64,000 bases of DNA from CAIWKO01 sp964469155 (GTDB taxonomy: Bacteria; Bacteroidota; Bacteroidia; Bacteroidales; CAIWKO01). Both the position numbers and the translations under genes were made by a program. The stretch lies in assembly GCA_964469155.1 (NCBI GenBank), contig CAYXXU010000010.1:1-64000 (forward strand). Reading direction: 5' to 3'. How positions within the stretch are numbered: the stretch's first letter is position 1; the number at the start of each line of letters is the position of its first letter. Under the pieces are notes generated by a model. It had not been told where the DNA came from, searched no databases, and saw only the letters and a program-made list of their open reading frames with translations. Below are positions 13,138 to 22,806 of the stretch, in pieces.

Positions 13138-15219
13138 TTACTGCAACTTTTCCAGCCTCTTCTTTTCCGCTATTTTCTTCAGTTCTTCTTCCTGAATACC
13201 GCGGGGAACCGCTTCGTATTGATGAAACTCCATGCTGTAGTTGGCGCGACCGCTCGAAATATTTCTAAGTTGAGTAGCATACCCGAACATCTCCATCAAA
13301 GGCACAAAAGCATTTACCTTTTGCGAACCTTTGCGGAAACGGCGCATGGCTTCAATCTGTCCGCGGCGACGGTTCAGGTTGCCTACTATTTCGCCAATAT
13401 AATCGTCGGGAGTATTCACTTCCACTTTCATCACAGGTTCCAGTAAAATGGGGTTGGCTTTCAGGAAAGCAGCTTTGAAACACATAGACGCGCAGGTCTG
13501 GAAAGCCATATCCGACGAATCAACCGGGTGATAAGCGCCATCGAGTAAGGTGACCTTAACATCCACAATAGGAAATTCGGCTAAAATCCCTCTTTCAAGG
13601 GTTTTTCTGACACCTTTATCTACCGAACCGATAAACTCGTTGGGAATAGCACCGCCTTTAATTTTATCGACAAATTCGTAGCCTTTGCCCTCGTTAGGCT
13701 CAATGCGCAACACGGTGCGGGCAAACTGTCCCTTACCACCGCTTTGTTTGGCATATTTGAAATCGTTTTCCGATTCGAGCGTAATAGCTTCGCGGAAAGC
13801 CACCGAAGGCTGACCTACTATCACTTCCACATCAAACTCGCGACGCAGGCGGTCAATAATGATCTCGAGGTGAAGTTCGCCCATACCCGAAACAATGGTT
13901 TCGCTGGTTTCGTCGTCGTAGCGCATATTGAACGAAGGATCTTCGTTGGCCAGTTTGCGCAGCGATTCTATCATACGTTCCTGATCTTTGCGTTTGGCGG
14001 GGTTAATCTTCAACTCAATCACAGTTGGAGGTATGTGAATATTTTCCAGATACAGCGGAAACTCCGGATCGCACAAGGTATCGCCGGTTTTGGTAAGTTT
14101 CATACCTATCAGCGCCACAATATCACCGGGACCTGCTTCGTGCAGTTCTTCACGGTCTTTGGCGTGTATCTTCAGAATACGTCCGGCACGTTCATGTTTG
14201 TTTTTGGTCGAATTCAGCAACTGCATGCCGCTGGTAAGCGTTCCCGAATAAATACGGATAAAGGTCTGCTGACCCACAAACGGGTCGTGGATGAGCTTAA
14301 AAGCCAAAGCTGCGAAAGGTTCTTTGGCCGAAGGATTGCGCTGGCGGGTTTTTTCAGGATCGTCAACATCCATGCCTACCACGGCACCCACATCAATAGG
14401 CGAGGGAAGATAATCCACCACGGCATCGAGCAACATCTGAATACCTTTGTTCTTGTATGCGGCGCCGCAGAACACCGGTGTGATCAATAATTTCAGGGTA
14501 GCTTCGCGGGCTGCTTTCTTCAAAAGTTCGGCAGGCACTTCTTTTTCGTCGAAATACAGATTCATGATCTCTTCATTATAATCTGCCAGTTTTTCGACGA
14601 GATAAGTACGGGTTGCCTTTAATTTTTCGAGGTATTCCTCCGGAACCGGAGTTTCAATGCTGACCGCTTCCTGAAACGTATAGGCCTTTTGTTCTATTAC
14701 ATCAATAATACCTTCAAAGCCTTCTTCGGCGCCAATAGGCAACTGAAAGGCGACGGCTTTGGCATCCAGATATTTGTTCATCATGCACACCACATCGTTA
14801 AAATCGGCACCCGTGCGGTCCATTTTATTTACAAAGGCAATGCGCGGCACTTTATAGCGTTCGGCCTGGTTCCATACGGTTTCGGTCTGTGGCTCCACGC
14901 CTCCCACGGCACAAAATAAGGCGATCATACCATCAATAACCCGCAACGAACGTTCCACTTCAACGGTAAAATCAACGTGTCCCGGGGTGTCAATGATATT
15001 CACCTGCGAGCCTTTCCACTGACAGGTAATAGCCGCCGAAGCAATGGTAATGCCGCGTTCCTGCTCCTGTTTCATAAAATCCATGGTAGCTTGTCCATCG
15101 TGGACTTCGCCGGTTTTGCGATTCACGCCTGTGAAAAAAAGAATGCGTTCGGTTACGGTTGTTTTTCCTGCATCTATATGTGCGGCTATGCCAATGTTTC
15201 TGAGTTTTGTTAAAGACAT
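13138..15219 (-). CDS. fusA: Translation elongation factor G (possibly a paralogue)
   Basis: A 693-residue EF-G that promotes translocation on the ribosome. The GTPase motifs are intact: AHIDAGKTT (P-loop), RGITI (switch I), DTPGH (switch II) and NKMD. All five EF-G domains fit the length. It is not in a str operon: no rpsL, rpsG or tuf is nearby, and the neighbours are unrelated. The G-domain reads FCAVGGVEPQTETVW, where most housekeeping EF-Gs have a DAVAGVEPQSE-like stretch. Bacteroidota can carry an EF-G2 with a specialised role in starvation, so this may be a second EF-G; the window alone cannot decide. A -7 box at 15365 implies a leader of about 140 bases. Confidence 0.9.
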   Translation of the reverse strand: MSLTKLRNIGIAAHIDAGKTTVTERILFFTGVNRKTGEVHDGQATMDFMKQEQERGITIASAAITCQWKGSQVNIIDTPGHVDFTVEVERSLRVIDGMIALFCAVGGVEPQTETVWNQAERYKVPRIAFVNKMDRTGADFNDVVCMMNKYLDAKAVAFQLPIGAEEGFEGIIDVIEQKAYTFQEAVSIETPVPEEYLEKLKATRTYLVEKLADYNEEIMNLYFDEKEVPAELLKKAAREATLKLLITPVFCGAAYKNKGIQMLLDAVVDYLPSPIDVGAVVGMDVDDPEKTRQRNPSAKEPFAALAFKLIHDPFVGQQTFIRIYSGTLTSGMQLLNSTKNKHERAGRILKIHAKDREELHEAGPGDIVALIGMKLTKTGDTLCDPEFPLYLENIHIPPTVIELKINPAKRKDQERMIESLRKLANEDPSFNMRYDDETSETIVSGMGELHLEIIIDRLRREFDVEVIVGQPSVAFREAITLESENDFKYAKQSGGKGQFARTVLRIEPNEGKGYEFVDKIKGGAIPNEFIGSVDKGVRKTLERGILAEFPIVDVKVTLLDGAYHPVDSSDMAFQTCASMCFKAAFLKANPILLEPVMKVEVNTPDDYIGEIVGNLNRRRGQIEAMRRFRKGSQKVNAFVPLMEMFGYATQLRNISSGRANYSMEFHQYEAVPRGIQEEELKKIAEKKRLEKLQ

Positions 15220-15364
15220 TTTTTTATGTTTACTTTAAGATTTGATAATGAATTTCTGAGGTTTCACCATTTTGTCTCCTGAATTCTGAATTATTGATTT
15301 TGAACTCCGGATTCTTCTTTTGCTACAGCAATAACGCTTTAGGTGAAAAAGCTCAAATTTTTTG

Positions 15365-15372
15365 CAAAGATA
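15365..15372 (-). promoter_or_regulatory. -7 box upstream of the EF-G gene
   Basis: The minus strand reads TATCTTTG, an exact TAnnTTTG. It lies 146 bases before the EF-G ATG in an otherwise gene-free gap. No -33 element was found at standard spacing. Confidence 0.45.
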
Positions 15373-15399
15373 GGCATTTTATCCGAAAGGATTTCTATA

Positions 15400-17070
15400 T
15401 CAGGCAAAAAACAAAATCAGCATCTGCGCAATAATGATCCTTAAGAACATCACCAGAGGATACACTGTGGCATAAGCAATGGCAGGCGCCTCGGTTTGCG
15501 AAATAGAGTTTGCAAAAGCCAGGGCCGGAGGATCGGTCATGCTGCCCGACATCAGACCACACAATTCGAAGAAATTTCGTTTCAGAACAAATTTTGTGAA
15601 AATACCGATCATCAGGATAGGAACCACGGTAATAATGGCTCCATAGGCCATCCATATGAATCCATCGCCCGAAACAAGGGTGGAAACAAAGCTTTCGCCT
15701 GCTTTTAATCCCACACTCGAAAGGAAAAGCACTATCCCGATCTCGCGCAGCATCATGTTGGCGCTGGGCGTAGTGTAAGAGATCAGTGAAAATTTATATC
15801 CGTAGCGGCTTAATAATATGGCCACTATCAAGGGGCCTCCGGCCATACCCAGTTTTATAGGGGTCGGTATTCCGTGTATGGCTAAAGGAATGCTTCCGAG
15901 AACCACCCCAAGCATGATTCCGATAAAGATAGGAAAGAGGTTGGGCTCGTTGAGGCGTTTCAGCGAATCTCCAATAAGCTGGGCAGCATTATCAATGGAT
16001 TTCTCATCACCAACGATGGTAAGTTTGTCGCCTATTTGCAGCCTGATATCGGGTGTTGCAAGCAGTTCGATACCCGAACGTGCAATGCGTGTGATGTTAA
16101 TATCAAAGCGGGTGCGCAGTTTCAGCGACCCTAAACTCTTGCCAATGATATGACGGTTGGTCACCAATACCTGTTTCGACATTAGTTTACCCGGGAAAGC
16201 ACCCAGATCGAAAACGCTGGGTTTGCCAAGCAATTTCACCAGGTCGGGGATATCGCCTTGCTGGGCAACCAGCAGCACAATGTCGCCTTCTGAAAACCGG
16301 GTTTCAGAGTTTACGATTGAGTCGATACCATTGTGCAGTATTCTGGATATTACAGCATCATTTTTAAAATGCCGGGCAATTTCGCTGATGTTTTTATTGA
16401 AAATTTCAGGATTAGTAATAATGATACTGGTTTTTTGAGGCACGGCTTCCTGAGGATGCTGCAATTGTTCGTATTTTTCAGCTTCCCGGTTAATGTCCGT
16501 CTTAGAGATGGCCCGGATAATGAGCATAGAAAGGATAATACCAATTACCCCGAAAGGATAGGCTACGGCATAGCCCAGACCTATATTCGGGATATCTGCG
16601 CCATTGCTGCTGTCGGCAACCTGTTTCAAAGCCTGCTGGGCGGCACCTAATCCGGGTGTGTTTGTTACGGCCCCCGACATGATGCCTGCCATCATAGGCA
16701 TGGAAACTCCGGTGACGAAATGCAGCGCTATGGTGATTATTGCCCCCAGAAACACAATGCCCATAGCCAGCACATTGAGCGTCAGGCCTCCTTTTTTAAA
16801 CGATGAGAAAAAACCCGGGCCTACCTGCAACCCTATGAAAAACACGAATAAAACAAGCCCGAAATCTTTAATAAAATCGAGTACATCGTGGTTGATACGA
16901 ACACCCAGATGTCCTGCAAATATCCCTGTGAATAAAACAAAAGTAACTCCCAGCGAAATTTTGTAAACTTTTAATTTTCCAAGCAAAACGCCCGAAGCGA
17001 TCACCAAACTATAGATCAATACCGTTTGTGCTATGGATTCTTTGAGAAACAGATCGGTGAACCAGTTCAT
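15400..17070 (-). CDS. AspT/YidE-family membrane transporter with two TrkA-C domains
   Basis: A 556-residue inner-membrane protein built as an internal duplication. An N-terminal membrane half (residues 1-180, five to six hydrophobic helices, with GVRINHDVLDFIKDFGLVLFVFFIGLQVGPGFF in it) is followed by two cytoplasmic TrkA-C domains (about 205-370) and a second membrane half (about 375-556, with GIVLFLSSVGLKAGESF). This is the layout of the aspartate:alanine exchanger AspT and its YidE/YbjL relatives. The two halves probably form a symmetric transport unit, with TrkA-C domains sensing a ligand. The substrate is unknown; many family members are annotated only as putative transporters. It is monocistronic. 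Confidence 0.9.
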   Translation of the reverse strand: MNWFTDLFLKESIAQTVLIYSLVIASGVLLGKLKVYKISLGVTFVLFTGIFAGHLGVRINHDVLDFIKDFGLVLFVFFIGLQVGPGFFSSFKKGGLTLNVLAMGIVFLGAIITIALHFVTGVSMPMMAGIMSGAVTNTPGLGAAQQALKQVADSSNGADIPNIGLGYAVAYPFGVIGIILSMLIIRAISKTDINREAEKYEQLQHPQEAVPQKTSIIITNPEIFNKNISEIARHFKNDAVISRILHNGIDSIVNSETRFSEGDIVLLVAQQGDIPDLVKLLGKPSVFDLGAFPGKLMSKQVLVTNRHIIGKSLGSLKLRTRFDINITRIARSGIELLATPDIRLQIGDKLTIVGDEKSIDNAAQLIGDSLKRLNEPNLFPIFIGIMLGVVLGSIPLAIHGIPTPIKLGMAGGPLIVAILLSRYGYKFSLISYTTPSANMMLREIGIVLFLSSVGLKAGESFVSTLVSGDGFIWMAYGAIITVVPILMIGIFTKFVLKRNFFELCGLMSGSMTDPPALAFANSISQTEAPAIAYATVYPLVMFLRIIIAQMLILFFA

Positions 17071-17089
17071 TTAATTGTTATAAAAGCAG

Positions 17090-17097
17090 CAAAATTA
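17090..17097 (-). promoter_or_regulatory. -7 box upstream of the AspT/YidE-type transporter
   Basis: The minus strand reads TAATTTTG, matching TAnnTTTG, 20 bases before the ATG at 17070. Confidence 0.45.
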
Positions 17098-17270
17098 GTT
17101 GAAAATAATGTGCTTTTCAGGCTTAAGTCGAGTAATATTAATATCAGGTTAGCGAAATTTTCAACTGGGGCTGAAAGCTTATATTACCAGAGCTTTTAGT
17201 GATCATTTTACTATTATGATGCTTAAGAGTGATTATCTGATGATAGAATTTATTTAAAAAAAACTGCAAA

Positions 17271-18044
17271 TTATTTCCCTTGCATACTCATAACTTGTTT
17301 TAGTACTATTTTTAAAGGGGCAAATGGGATCAGCATTTTGATCAGGAACTTCATGGGTATATCAGTAATAATTTCTCTTTTCCCTTTCATCATGGCCTTA
17401 TATCCTTTTTTTGCAACAGTTTGAGCCGAGGCCCCGTTTTTAAACAACTTCACTTCCTCCATGTTTGCTTTTTTAGCAAAGTTGGTAATAGTGGGTCCTG
17501 GACAGAGGCTGGTGACAGTAATGTTTGTGCCTGCAATTTCGGCAGCAATAGCATGACTCAGCGAAAGCACATAAGCCTTGGTGGCGAAGTAAACAGCTTG
17601 CAAAGGGCCGGGCATAAATGCCGCAACGGAAGCTACGTTCATGATCCTTCCTGAATTTCTGCTGATCATTTCCGGCAGAAAGTATCGTGTCAGCAGAGTA
17701 AGTGATATAATATTCAGATCGATCATCTCAAGGTCTTCTTCAATATTTCTTTCATAGAATTTTCCGTAACCACCAAAACCTGCGTTGTTGATCAGGTAGT
17801 CAATCTGTATGTTTTCTGATTTGATCTCATCATATATTTCTTTAGGAGCCAGTCGCTGCGAAAGATCTTTTACAATAATTTTTACATTAATGCCATAAGT
17901 TTGCTCAAGTTCTGATTTCAATGCTTCCAGTATTTCCTGACGGCGGGCTACCAGCACCAGGTCGCCTTTGTTTTGAGCATGAATTATCGCAAGTTCTTTA
18001 CCTATGCCATTAGAGGCTCCTGTGATAAGCGCAGTATTATTCAT
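17271..18044 (-). CDS. Short-chain dehydrogenase/reductase
   Basis: A 257-residue classical SDR. The nucleotide-binding TGASNGIG occupies residues 8-15, the NNAG motif residues 86-89, and the catalytic tetrad is N111, S139, Y152 and K156 (YFATK). ARR at 33-35 after the second strand favours NADP(H). The tail (MKFLIKMLIPFAPLKIVLKQVM) is hydrophobic, as in the subgroup of SDRs often annotated as membrane-associated ketoreductases of the DltE type. The substrate cannot be read from the sequence. It has its own -7 box and no functional neighbours. Confidence 0.92.
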   Translation of the reverse strand: MNNTALITGASNGIGKELAIIHAQNKGDLVLVARRQEILEALKSELEQTYGINVKIIVKDLSQRLAPKEIYDEIKSENIQIDYLINNAGFGGYGKFYERNIEEDLEMIDLNIISLTLLTRYFLPEMISRNSGRIMNVASVAAFMPGPLQAVYFATKAYVLSLSHAIAAEIAGTNITVTSLCPGPTITNFAKKANMEEVKLFKNGASAQTVAKKGYKAMMKGKREIITDIPMKFLIKMLIPFAPLKIVLKQVMSMQGK

Positions 18045-18087
18045 AGTAGGGGAATGGATAAATAATAATTCAAAAAGTTGTTTCAGA

Positions 18088-18095
18088 CAAAGGTA
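18088..18095 (-). promoter_or_regulatory. -7 box upstream of the SDR gene
   Basis: The minus strand reads TACCTTTG, matching TAnnTTTG, 44 bases before the ATG at 18044. Confidence 0.45.
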
Positions 18096-18183
18096 CTCAA
18101 TGTTGAAGCATTTTTATGGAATAGTTTCCGGGAAATACTTACCGGTTCAATAGAAAAAATAACAAAAAACCTTTCCGGCGCAT

Positions 18184-21100
18184 TTAGAGGCTGAAATATT
18201 TTGTAATTATTTCTATCAGTTCCTCTTCTTTGATAGGTTTCGTAATATAATCGTTACATCCGCAATTAATTGATTTTTCGCGGTCGCCTGCAATAGCATA
18301 AGCAGTTTGAGCAATAATAACGACATCGATATTAAATTGCCTGATCTGCCGGGTGGCTTCATATCCATCCATTTCAGCCATTTTAATGTCCATCAGGATA
18401 AGATCAAGATCAGGATGGTCCCTGCAAATTTTAATGGCTTCAACACCTGTTCTGGCATGTAGTATTTTCTGACTGTACTTTTGAAGTGTTATGGTAAGGA
18501 ACAAATCTGATGCATCATCGTCTTCGGCAATAAGAACTTTCAACTTTCTGACTTTCCCTTTTCCCTTAATTTTAAAAACTTTATCTGCCACTATAGGCTT
18601 ACTTTTCATTTTGGTGATATAGGGAGTGGTAAAATAGAAAGTCGTTCCAACGCCTTGCTCGCTCTCAACCCAGATCTTCCCGCCGAGCATTTCAACATAC
18701 ATTTTCGAAATGGATAAGCCCAGCCCGGCGCCTTCGTAATTTCTTGAAAGTGATTCACTCCCTTGCCTGAATCTTTCAAAAATGTATTGTTTTTGCTCGT
18801 CCGATATTCCAATGCCGGTATCTTTCACATAGAATTCAAGAAATTTACCTTTTTTTTCGTATCCAAATGCAATGGACCCTTCGAAGGTAAATTTCAATGC
18901 ATTTTTTACCAGATTAGTTAGTATGGCATAGATTTTTTCGCGGTCGGTATAAATAATGGACTCTTTTAAAGGCAAAAAGTTCTTGTAAAACAATTGCATT
19001 CCTTTTTTTTCAACTTCGGGTTTGAAGAAATAGTAAATGTATTCAATCTGCTCATTAATACTCGAATTTGAATATTGCACATCGGTCATCCCTGCTTCAA
19101 TTTTAGAGATACTGATCAGATCGTTGATGATATTAAGCATTCTGTCGCCGCTACTCTCAATGATCTGGATATATTCATTTATTTTTTCACCCGAAAGCCT
19201 GGGTTCTTTCAAAAGCCCTGCAAAACTCAGGATACCATTCATTGGAGTTCGGATCTCATGACTCATATTAGCCAGAAAGGCCGATTTTAACCGGTCGCTT
19301 TCTTCCGCTTTTTCTTTAGCCTTTTGTAGTTCAATATTGATTCTTTTGTATTCTTTGTTCTGACGTTCAATTTCTTTTGTTTTTTGTCTGAGAATTTCTT
19401 CAGTTTTTTTACGTTCGGTTATGTCGTTCGAAACGGATAGTATACCTCTTTTCCCGTTAGGCAAGGTAATTGCGGTTTCTCTGAGCATAAAAACACGATA
19501 GGTTCCCTCTTTGGTATAATTTACCACTTCCTGCTCCAGAATCTCTCCTGCAAGAATTCGTCGGATATTTTCATTTACCACTGAAAAATTATCGGGAGAT
19601 GACAATATGATTATATGTTTCCCGATAAATTCCTCTTTAGAATAAGATACCGATTTATAAACCTCATCGTTTGCTTCGATGATGAAGCCATTTTCATCCA
19701 ATACAATAATACCTGCAGGTGAAGTTGAAAAAAGAGACCGGTAGCGTTGTTCGCTCTCCATCAATGCATTTTCTGCCGCTTTTCGTTCGGTAATATCAAT
19801 GAAGAATACAGTTACATGATTTTGACTGGTCTGAAATGCATGTACTTCATAGACACCCTGGATTTGTTGATCATGATAAATAAATTGCTCTACATTGAAT
19901 TCTTGACCGGTGGCTGCGGCAAGGCGATATGCATCGGGAATTTCAGTTTCAGCCAAAGCAGGGAAGGCTTCTTCAATACTTTTGCCCAGAAATTGATTGT
20001 GGTTTATCCCGATAATTTTGTCGGCAGCCGGGTTTGCACCAATAAAAATCAGTTGATTATCTTCCATCAACTTATAATGATATGCCCCAAAAGGAGCATT
20101 CTCGACAATGAGTTTTGAATATTGTTCGCTGTTGCGTATGTCATCTTCTGCTTTTTTCCGATCGGTTATATCAATTGTATAACCGGCCAGCAGCTTTTTA
20201 CCTCCCACCGAAATCGGGAACTTCATGGAGGTATAAAACCTGCCGTTTAATTCTTCATCCAGGGTGATCATCTGACCCTTCGAAACCACATCCCAATCGT
20301 CTTTTGAAATTTTTATTGCAAATTCTTTAGGAAATAGCTCCATCATGGTTTTACCAACCATTTCTGAACCCGGGATGCCAATCATATCCTGGTAGTTCTC
20401 ACTGGCCATGATCACACGACTTTCTTTTTCGGTTACTTGTTTTATAAAAGAGTAAATGGGTGAATTTTTCATGAACAAAGAAACCAGGTCAATGCTTTCC
20501 TGGAGTTTTAACTCTGCCTTCCTGCGCTCGGTGATGTCCTGAATGACAGGCATCATATAAATGGGCTTGTTGTTTTTGTCTCTGACCATGTTGATACGGA
20601 CTTCGCCCCAAACAATTTCTCCATCTTTACGCACATATCTTTTATGCAATAACGATTTTTTCTTTGTGCCTGAAGTAATAGCCTCTATTTCTTGTTGTGA
20701 ATTTTCCAGATCGTCAGGAAATGTGATCTCCGTGACGGTTTTTTCTTTCAGTTCTTCTTCTGAATACCCGAGAAAGTTACATAAAAATTTGTTGCAGGTA
20801 AGAAACTTTTGATCTAAACCCACAGTGGCAACTCCAATAGGAGCCTCGTCGATACTTAACTGTAGTTTCGTCAGGTTGTCATGTAGTTCATCATTCATCC
20901 GTTTACGCTCGGTTACATCTGAAAAGAAACCAACCAGTACTTTTCTATTACCGAGCATCAGGTTGTTTGCATGGATATCAACATAAATGGTGGTCCCATC
21001 CTTTTTTATAAAGGGAACCTCCACAGGATTTGTAATTTCGCCGGTGACCAACATTTCAAAAGACGTGAGAGCGGCTTCCAATGATCCAGGGGAATGAAGG

Positions 21101-21885
21101 TTGTGGATAGTCATGCTCTTAATTTCTTCCTCAGAATATCCCATCATTTTACAAAAAGAAGGATTGGCAAACATGAGTTTTTTCGTTTTTACGTCGGCAG
21201 CAATAATCCCTTCGGTTGTGCCCATAAACAAAGTGGCATAACGTTCTTCGCTTTCCCTCAATTGTCTTTCCAGGCGTTTATGCTCCAAAAATTCTTTTTC
21301 GAGTTGTTCTGCTTCTTCTTTTACAAGCAGGTTTGCATAGCCCATTTCGGAGATCAACGATGCTATTTCACCCATAAAGGCCGTAGCGTTGTGAAGATCT
21401 TCCTCTGACACTACCGGAATTTGTTTCAATGCTTCCAGGTAGGCCTTTTCGTCATAACCGTAAGTTTTAGCCTGTTTTTTAAATCGTTCTGTATCGGGTG
21501 GCTCCAGCAGCAGTTGTCCGGTGGCTATGCTTGCAATGTGTATTCCTTTTATGATTATGGGAATAGCACAATCGATCAGCCCATGTTCACAGGATTCAAT
21601 AATAGTTTGGCCGGGCAGGTTGAGAGATTGTAGAAGTTTGCGGTTGCTGTTGGTGCAAATTACTTCAGAGGCTTCGCAACCCCGGTGAAACTTTGTGCAG
21701 ATATCGCGCCATCCGCTTTTTCCGATAATATTAAGTCCGGGATGGTCAAGAAAACCAATGGTGAAACCTGTTGCCAGGGTAAACTTTTCAAATATTATTT
21801 GCAGCCTTTCGAGGTTGACCAGATCGGTGATGCTATATTTTCCATCAATTAAGTTTTCAGTAATTTGGGGAGGAGGTTTTTTCAT
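18184..21885 (-). CDS. Hybrid sensor histidine kinase with PocR and multiple PAS domains
   Basis: A 1233-residue cytoplasmic hybrid kinase without membrane segments. I start it at the ATG at 21885 (MKKPPPQITENLID); an upstream ATG at 21930 adds 15 poorly supported residues. Order of domains: a PocR ligand-binding domain (about 10-175, with CTKFHRGCEASEVIC and GLIDCAIPII); a short coiled coil; five PAS domains, each followed by the D-I-T-E-R-K/R linker; a HisKA domain with His876 in MSHEIRTPMNG; an HATPase domain with DTGIGIS and GAGLGLSISK; and a receiver domain with phospho-acceptor Asp1166 in LILMDIK. The PocR domain's cysteines and histidines suggest sensing of a small molecule or metal. 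No regulated gene is obvious nearby. Confidence 0.93.
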   Translation of the reverse strand: MKKPPPQITENLIDGKYSITDLVNLERLQIIFEKFTLATGFTIGFLDHPGLNIIGKSGWRDICTKFHRGCEASEVICTNSNRKLLQSLNLPGQTIIESCEHGLIDCAIPIIIKGIHIASIATGQLLLEPPDTERFKKQAKTYGYDEKAYLEALKQIPVVSEEDLHNATAFMGEIASLISEMGYANLLVKEEAEQLEKEFLEHKRLERQLRESEERYATLFMGTTEGIIAADVKTKKLMFANPSFCKMMGYSEEEIKSMTIHNLHSPGSLEAALTSFEMLVTGEITNPVEVPFIKKDGTTIYVDIHANNLMLGNRKVLVGFFSDVTERKRMNDELHDNLTKLQLSIDEAPIGVATVGLDQKFLTCNKFLCNFLGYSEEELKEKTVTEITFPDDLENSQQEIEAITSGTKKKSLLHKRYVRKDGEIVWGEVRINMVRDKNNKPIYMMPVIQDITERRKAELKLQESIDLVSLFMKNSPIYSFIKQVTEKESRVIMASENYQDMIGIPGSEMVGKTMMELFPKEFAIKISKDDWDVVSKGQMITLDEELNGRFYTSMKFPISVGGKKLLAGYTIDITDRKKAEDDIRNSEQYSKLIVENAPFGAYHYKLMEDNQLIFIGANPAADKIIGINHNQFLGKSIEEAFPALAETEIPDAYRLAAATGQEFNVEQFIYHDQQIQGVYEVHAFQTSQNHVTVFFIDITERKAAENALMESEQRYRSLFSTSPAGIIVLDENGFIIEANDEVYKSVSYSKEEFIGKHIIILSSPDNFSVVNENIRRILAGEILEQEVVNYTKEGTYRVFMLRETAITLPNGKRGILSVSNDITERKKTEEILRQKTKEIERQNKEYKRINIELQKAKEKAEESDRLKSAFLANMSHEIRTPMNGILSFAGLLKEPRLSGEKINEYIQIIESSGDRMLNIINDLISISKIEAGMTDVQYSNSSINEQIEYIYYFFKPEVEKKGMQLFYKNFLPLKESIIYTDREKIYAILTNLVKNALKFTFEGSIAFGYEKKGKFLEFYVKDTGIGISDEQKQYIFERFRQGSESLSRNYEGAGLGLSISKMYVEMLGGKIWVESEQGVGTTFYFTTPYITKMKSKPIVADKVFKIKGKGKVRKLKVLIAEDDDASDLFLTITLQKYSQKILHARTGVEAIKICRDHPDLDLILMDIKMAEMDGYEATRQIRQFNIDVVIIAQTAYAIAGDREKSINCGCNDYITKPIKEEELIEIITKYFSL

Positions 21886-21927
21886 CTGATATGATTTATT
21901 AAAGCGACAGTCCGCAAAAGATATTAG

Positions 21928-21935
21928 CAAATATA
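21928..21935 (-). promoter_or_regulatory. -7 box upstream of the hybrid kinase
   Basis: The minus strand reads TATATTTG, matching TAnnTTTG, 43 bases before the chosen ATG. A TTGACA lies 11 bases further upstream, closer than the usual -33 spacing. The position of this box supports the start at 21885: the ATG at 21930 would overlap it. Confidence 0.5.
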
Positions 21936-21984
21936 GTAATAAATGTCAATTAATTGAAATTTCTGTCTTTGTAAAAATCATGCT

Positions 21985-22788
21985 TCATTTTTTCAAAACA
22001 TAAAACAGGTATTTCTTTTCACCTGATTTTAGTTTCGAAAAATTGCGTGAATCGGAGGCAGCAAACTTTTCGTCAATTTTAAACCAGCGAAGCAAACGGG
22101 AGGATTGTAACATTTCGTCGCGTTTTGCGGCAAACAAACCGAGTGAAAGCACAATATTGGGGGTTATATCTTCTTTCTTTTCCAGTTTCAGGCCCGTGGC
22201 TTTTAAAAGGTTTTCTGTTTCGGCGATCTTGTTTTCGGAGCGAAATATATCAGCATATAAAAAGGTTCCTCCGGGGCGAAGTATGGCATAAACATTATTC
22301 AGAAAATTTTGCATGGATGGATAACAATGCGAAGATTCGAGATTGATCACCACATCGAAAACCGAATCGGCGAATTGTTGTTTTTCAGCATCGCCCTGCA
22401 TGAAGGTAAGGTTTTGTGCCTTAAAGCTCCGCTTACACTTTTTTATGTTCATCGACGAAAGATCGGTACCCACCACACGGCCGGGGTGATATTGATTGTG
22501 AAGCAGCCAGCAACCACCGCCCCGCCCGCATCCTATCTCAATGATATCTTTTCCGTCGAGCGGCGCGTGTTTGAATAAATGAAGATACAATGCCGATTGA
22601 AGCTTTTGTATGTCGTCGGCCGTATGAACCTGATTTATGGTATCGCTTTCGGCATAACCATAATTCATAAACCTGAAGTCGCCATACCTGTTGTTAAATT
22701 GATACAAGGTTAGCAGGTTGTAAAAAGTTTTCAGATAGAACTTTTTATATGCCTGTTTGTATGGTTTGGGTACCAGTTTATGTATCAT
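21985..22788 (-). CDS. Class I SAM-dependent methyltransferase
   Basis: A 267-residue protein with SAM-binding motif I IIEIGCGRGGG (about residues 82-92), an acidic residue at the end of strand 2 (GTDLSS), QGDAEKQQFADSVFDVVINLES covering motifs II/III, and the post-II LRPGGTFLYAD. The arrangement resembles the sterol/phthiotriol-type and UbiE-like methyltransferases that act on lipids or small molecules. It begins 18 bases after the stop codon of the TonB-dependent receptor gene, so it is very likely on the same transcript and therefore downstream of the TPP riboswitch. The substrate is unknown. Confidence 0.88.
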   Translation of the reverse strand: MIHKLVPKPYKQAYKKFYLKTFYNLLTLYQFNNRYGDFRFMNYGYAESDTINQVHTADDIQKLQSALYLHLFKHAPLDGKDIIEIGCGRGGGCWLLHNQYHPGRVVGTDLSSMNIKKCKRSFKAQNLTFMQGDAEKQQFADSVFDVVINLESSHCYPSMQNFLNNVYAILRPGGTFLYADIFRSENKIAETENLLKATGLKLEKKEDITPNIVLSLGLFAAKRDEMLQSSRLLRWFKIDEKFAASDSRNFSKLKSGEKKYLFYVLKK

Positions 22789-22806
22789 GCAAACTTTTTT
22801 GCTAAA

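Noticed and set aside
13744..14490. A 248-residue frame antisense to the EF-G gene
   Set aside because: It is an antisense shadow rich in His, Phe and Arg, as expected from the complement of EF-G codons.
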